The notes under the pieces are model-generated. The model saw only the letters and a program-made list of their open reading frames with translations. It was not told the origin of the DNA and did not search any database. Source: Bacteroidota bacterium (lineage in GTDB: Bacteria; Bacteroidota; Bacteroidia; Chitinophagales; LD1). Taken from it: a stretch of DNA of 64,000 bases. Shown here in pieces: positions 63,161 through 64,000 of this stretch. A program made the translations under genes and the position numbers. Numbering within the stretch: position 1 is the first letter of the stretch; each line of letters opens with the position of its first letter. The stretch spans positions 62,001 through 126,000 of the forward strand of contig CANJLD010000003.1 of NCBI GenBank assembly GCA_947475165.1, read 5' to 3'.

Positions 63161-63838
63161 ATGATAGGAATCTATGTAATCGTTGGTGTGTTTATGCTCC
63201 TTAGCTGGTTGGTAAGCATGCGTTTAAAAAGCAAATTCAAACAATATTCCGAAGTTGCCTTTCGCGGTAATATGACGGGCGCAGAGATAGCGGCAAAAAT
63301 GCTGCGCGATAACAATATTGATGATGTGAAAGTCATTTCCATAGAAGGTCAGCTTACCGACCACTACAATCCGCTCGAAAAAACCGTGAACCTTTCGCCC
63401 GAAGTTTACAGCGGAAGAAGCGTTGCAGCTGCGGCAGTTGCCGCGCACGAGTGCGGACACGCAGTGCAACATGCACATGCGTATGCCTGGCTTGGCTTGC
63501 GCAGCAACTTAACCCCGGTGGTAAGTTTTGCTTCGCAATGGATGCAATGGATATTGCTGGCAGGTGTATTAACCATCAATATATTCCCTTACCTGCTCAT
63601 CTTCGGTATTATCCTTTTTGCGGCAACTACTTTCTTCTCGTTTGTAACCCTGCCCGTTGAGTTCGATGCTTCGAACCGTGCATTGGTTTGGTTAGAAAGT
63701 TCTGGAGTAACTTCTTCGCAAGAACACGAAATGGCAAAAGACGCTTTAAAATGGGCAGCTATGACTTATGTGGTAGCGGCTCTGGCTTCATTGGCAACTT
63801 TGCTTTATTATGTTTCGATATTTTTGAGAAGAAGATAA
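63161..63838 (+). CDS. YugP-type neutral zinc metallopeptidase
   Basis: AAHECGHAVQHAHAYAWLGLRS (HExxH) with multi-TM flanks and early LTDHYNPLEKTVNLSPEVYSGRSVAA. Confidence 0.94.
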   Translation: MIGIYVIVGVFMLLSWLVSMRLKSKFKQYSEVAFRGNMTGAEIAAKMLRDNNIDDVKVISIEGQLTDHYNPLEKTVNLSPEVYSGRSVAAAAVAAHECGHAVQHAHAYAWLGLRSNLTPVVSFASQWMQWILLAGVLTINIFPYLLIFGIILFAATTFFSFVTLPVEFDASNRALVWLESSGVTSSQEHEMAKDALKWAAMTYVVAALASLATLLYYVSIFLRRR

Positions 63839-63909
63839 ATGCAACTACTAAATATGGATTAAGTCCGTTTCTTTGAGCAGGAATCCGCGCATCTTTATTT
63901 TCCGTTTGT

Positions 63910-63939
63910 TTTGAAAATTGGTCTATGTGTATATATTTG
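63910..63939 (+). promoter_or_regulatory. Bacteroidetes-type promoter TTTG-N18-TATATTTG for a gene beyond the window
   Basis: Same motif and 22-nt start-to-start spacing as at 17446-17475. Confidence 0.55.
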
Positions 63940-64000
63940 CGTCCCTTTTGAGAAAAGGGGGTGAGGGGCTATTGCCGTAAGTGTTATGCAAAAACCCTTT

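Overview
The window is chromosomal DNA from a Bacteroidota member. Supporting signs are several T9SS C-terminal sorting domains, PorP/SprF and CHU_C-type proteins, and TAnnTTTG-type promoters. Coding is dense, with housekeeping genes (uvrC, atpG, scpB, rpmF, the infA-rpmJ-rpsM-rpsK-rpsD-rpoA-rplQ operon, priA, odhB, lpd, dprA) mixed with secreted or surface proteins. I saw no rRNA, tRNA, CRISPR, transposase or prophage core genes. The most interesting items are: (1) strong apparent over-representation of the palindrome ACCGGT across the window; (2) recurrent degenerate 7-bp-period repeats in spacers, signal peptides and linkers, including between ribosomal protein genes; (3) a 7 x 41 bp array of hairpin-forming tandem repeats at 19857-20143; (4) a dispersed palindromic element (AGTCCCCTTTAGGGGATTTAGGGG-like) in several spacers and, in frame, inside a membrane-protein CDS; (5) an apparent M1 metallopeptidase fused to an Omp85-like outer-membrane beta-barrel; (6) a cluster of collagen-like surface proteins sharing one N-terminal module, the largest ending in an S74 intramolecular chaperone; (7) a DHCR7/ERG4-ERG24-type sterol reductase homologue; (8) an AsmA-like/GT51 fusion; (9) a G8 homopolymer frameshift in a YdjM-like gene. 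All calls were made by eye from the sequence and supplied translations. No database searches were run.
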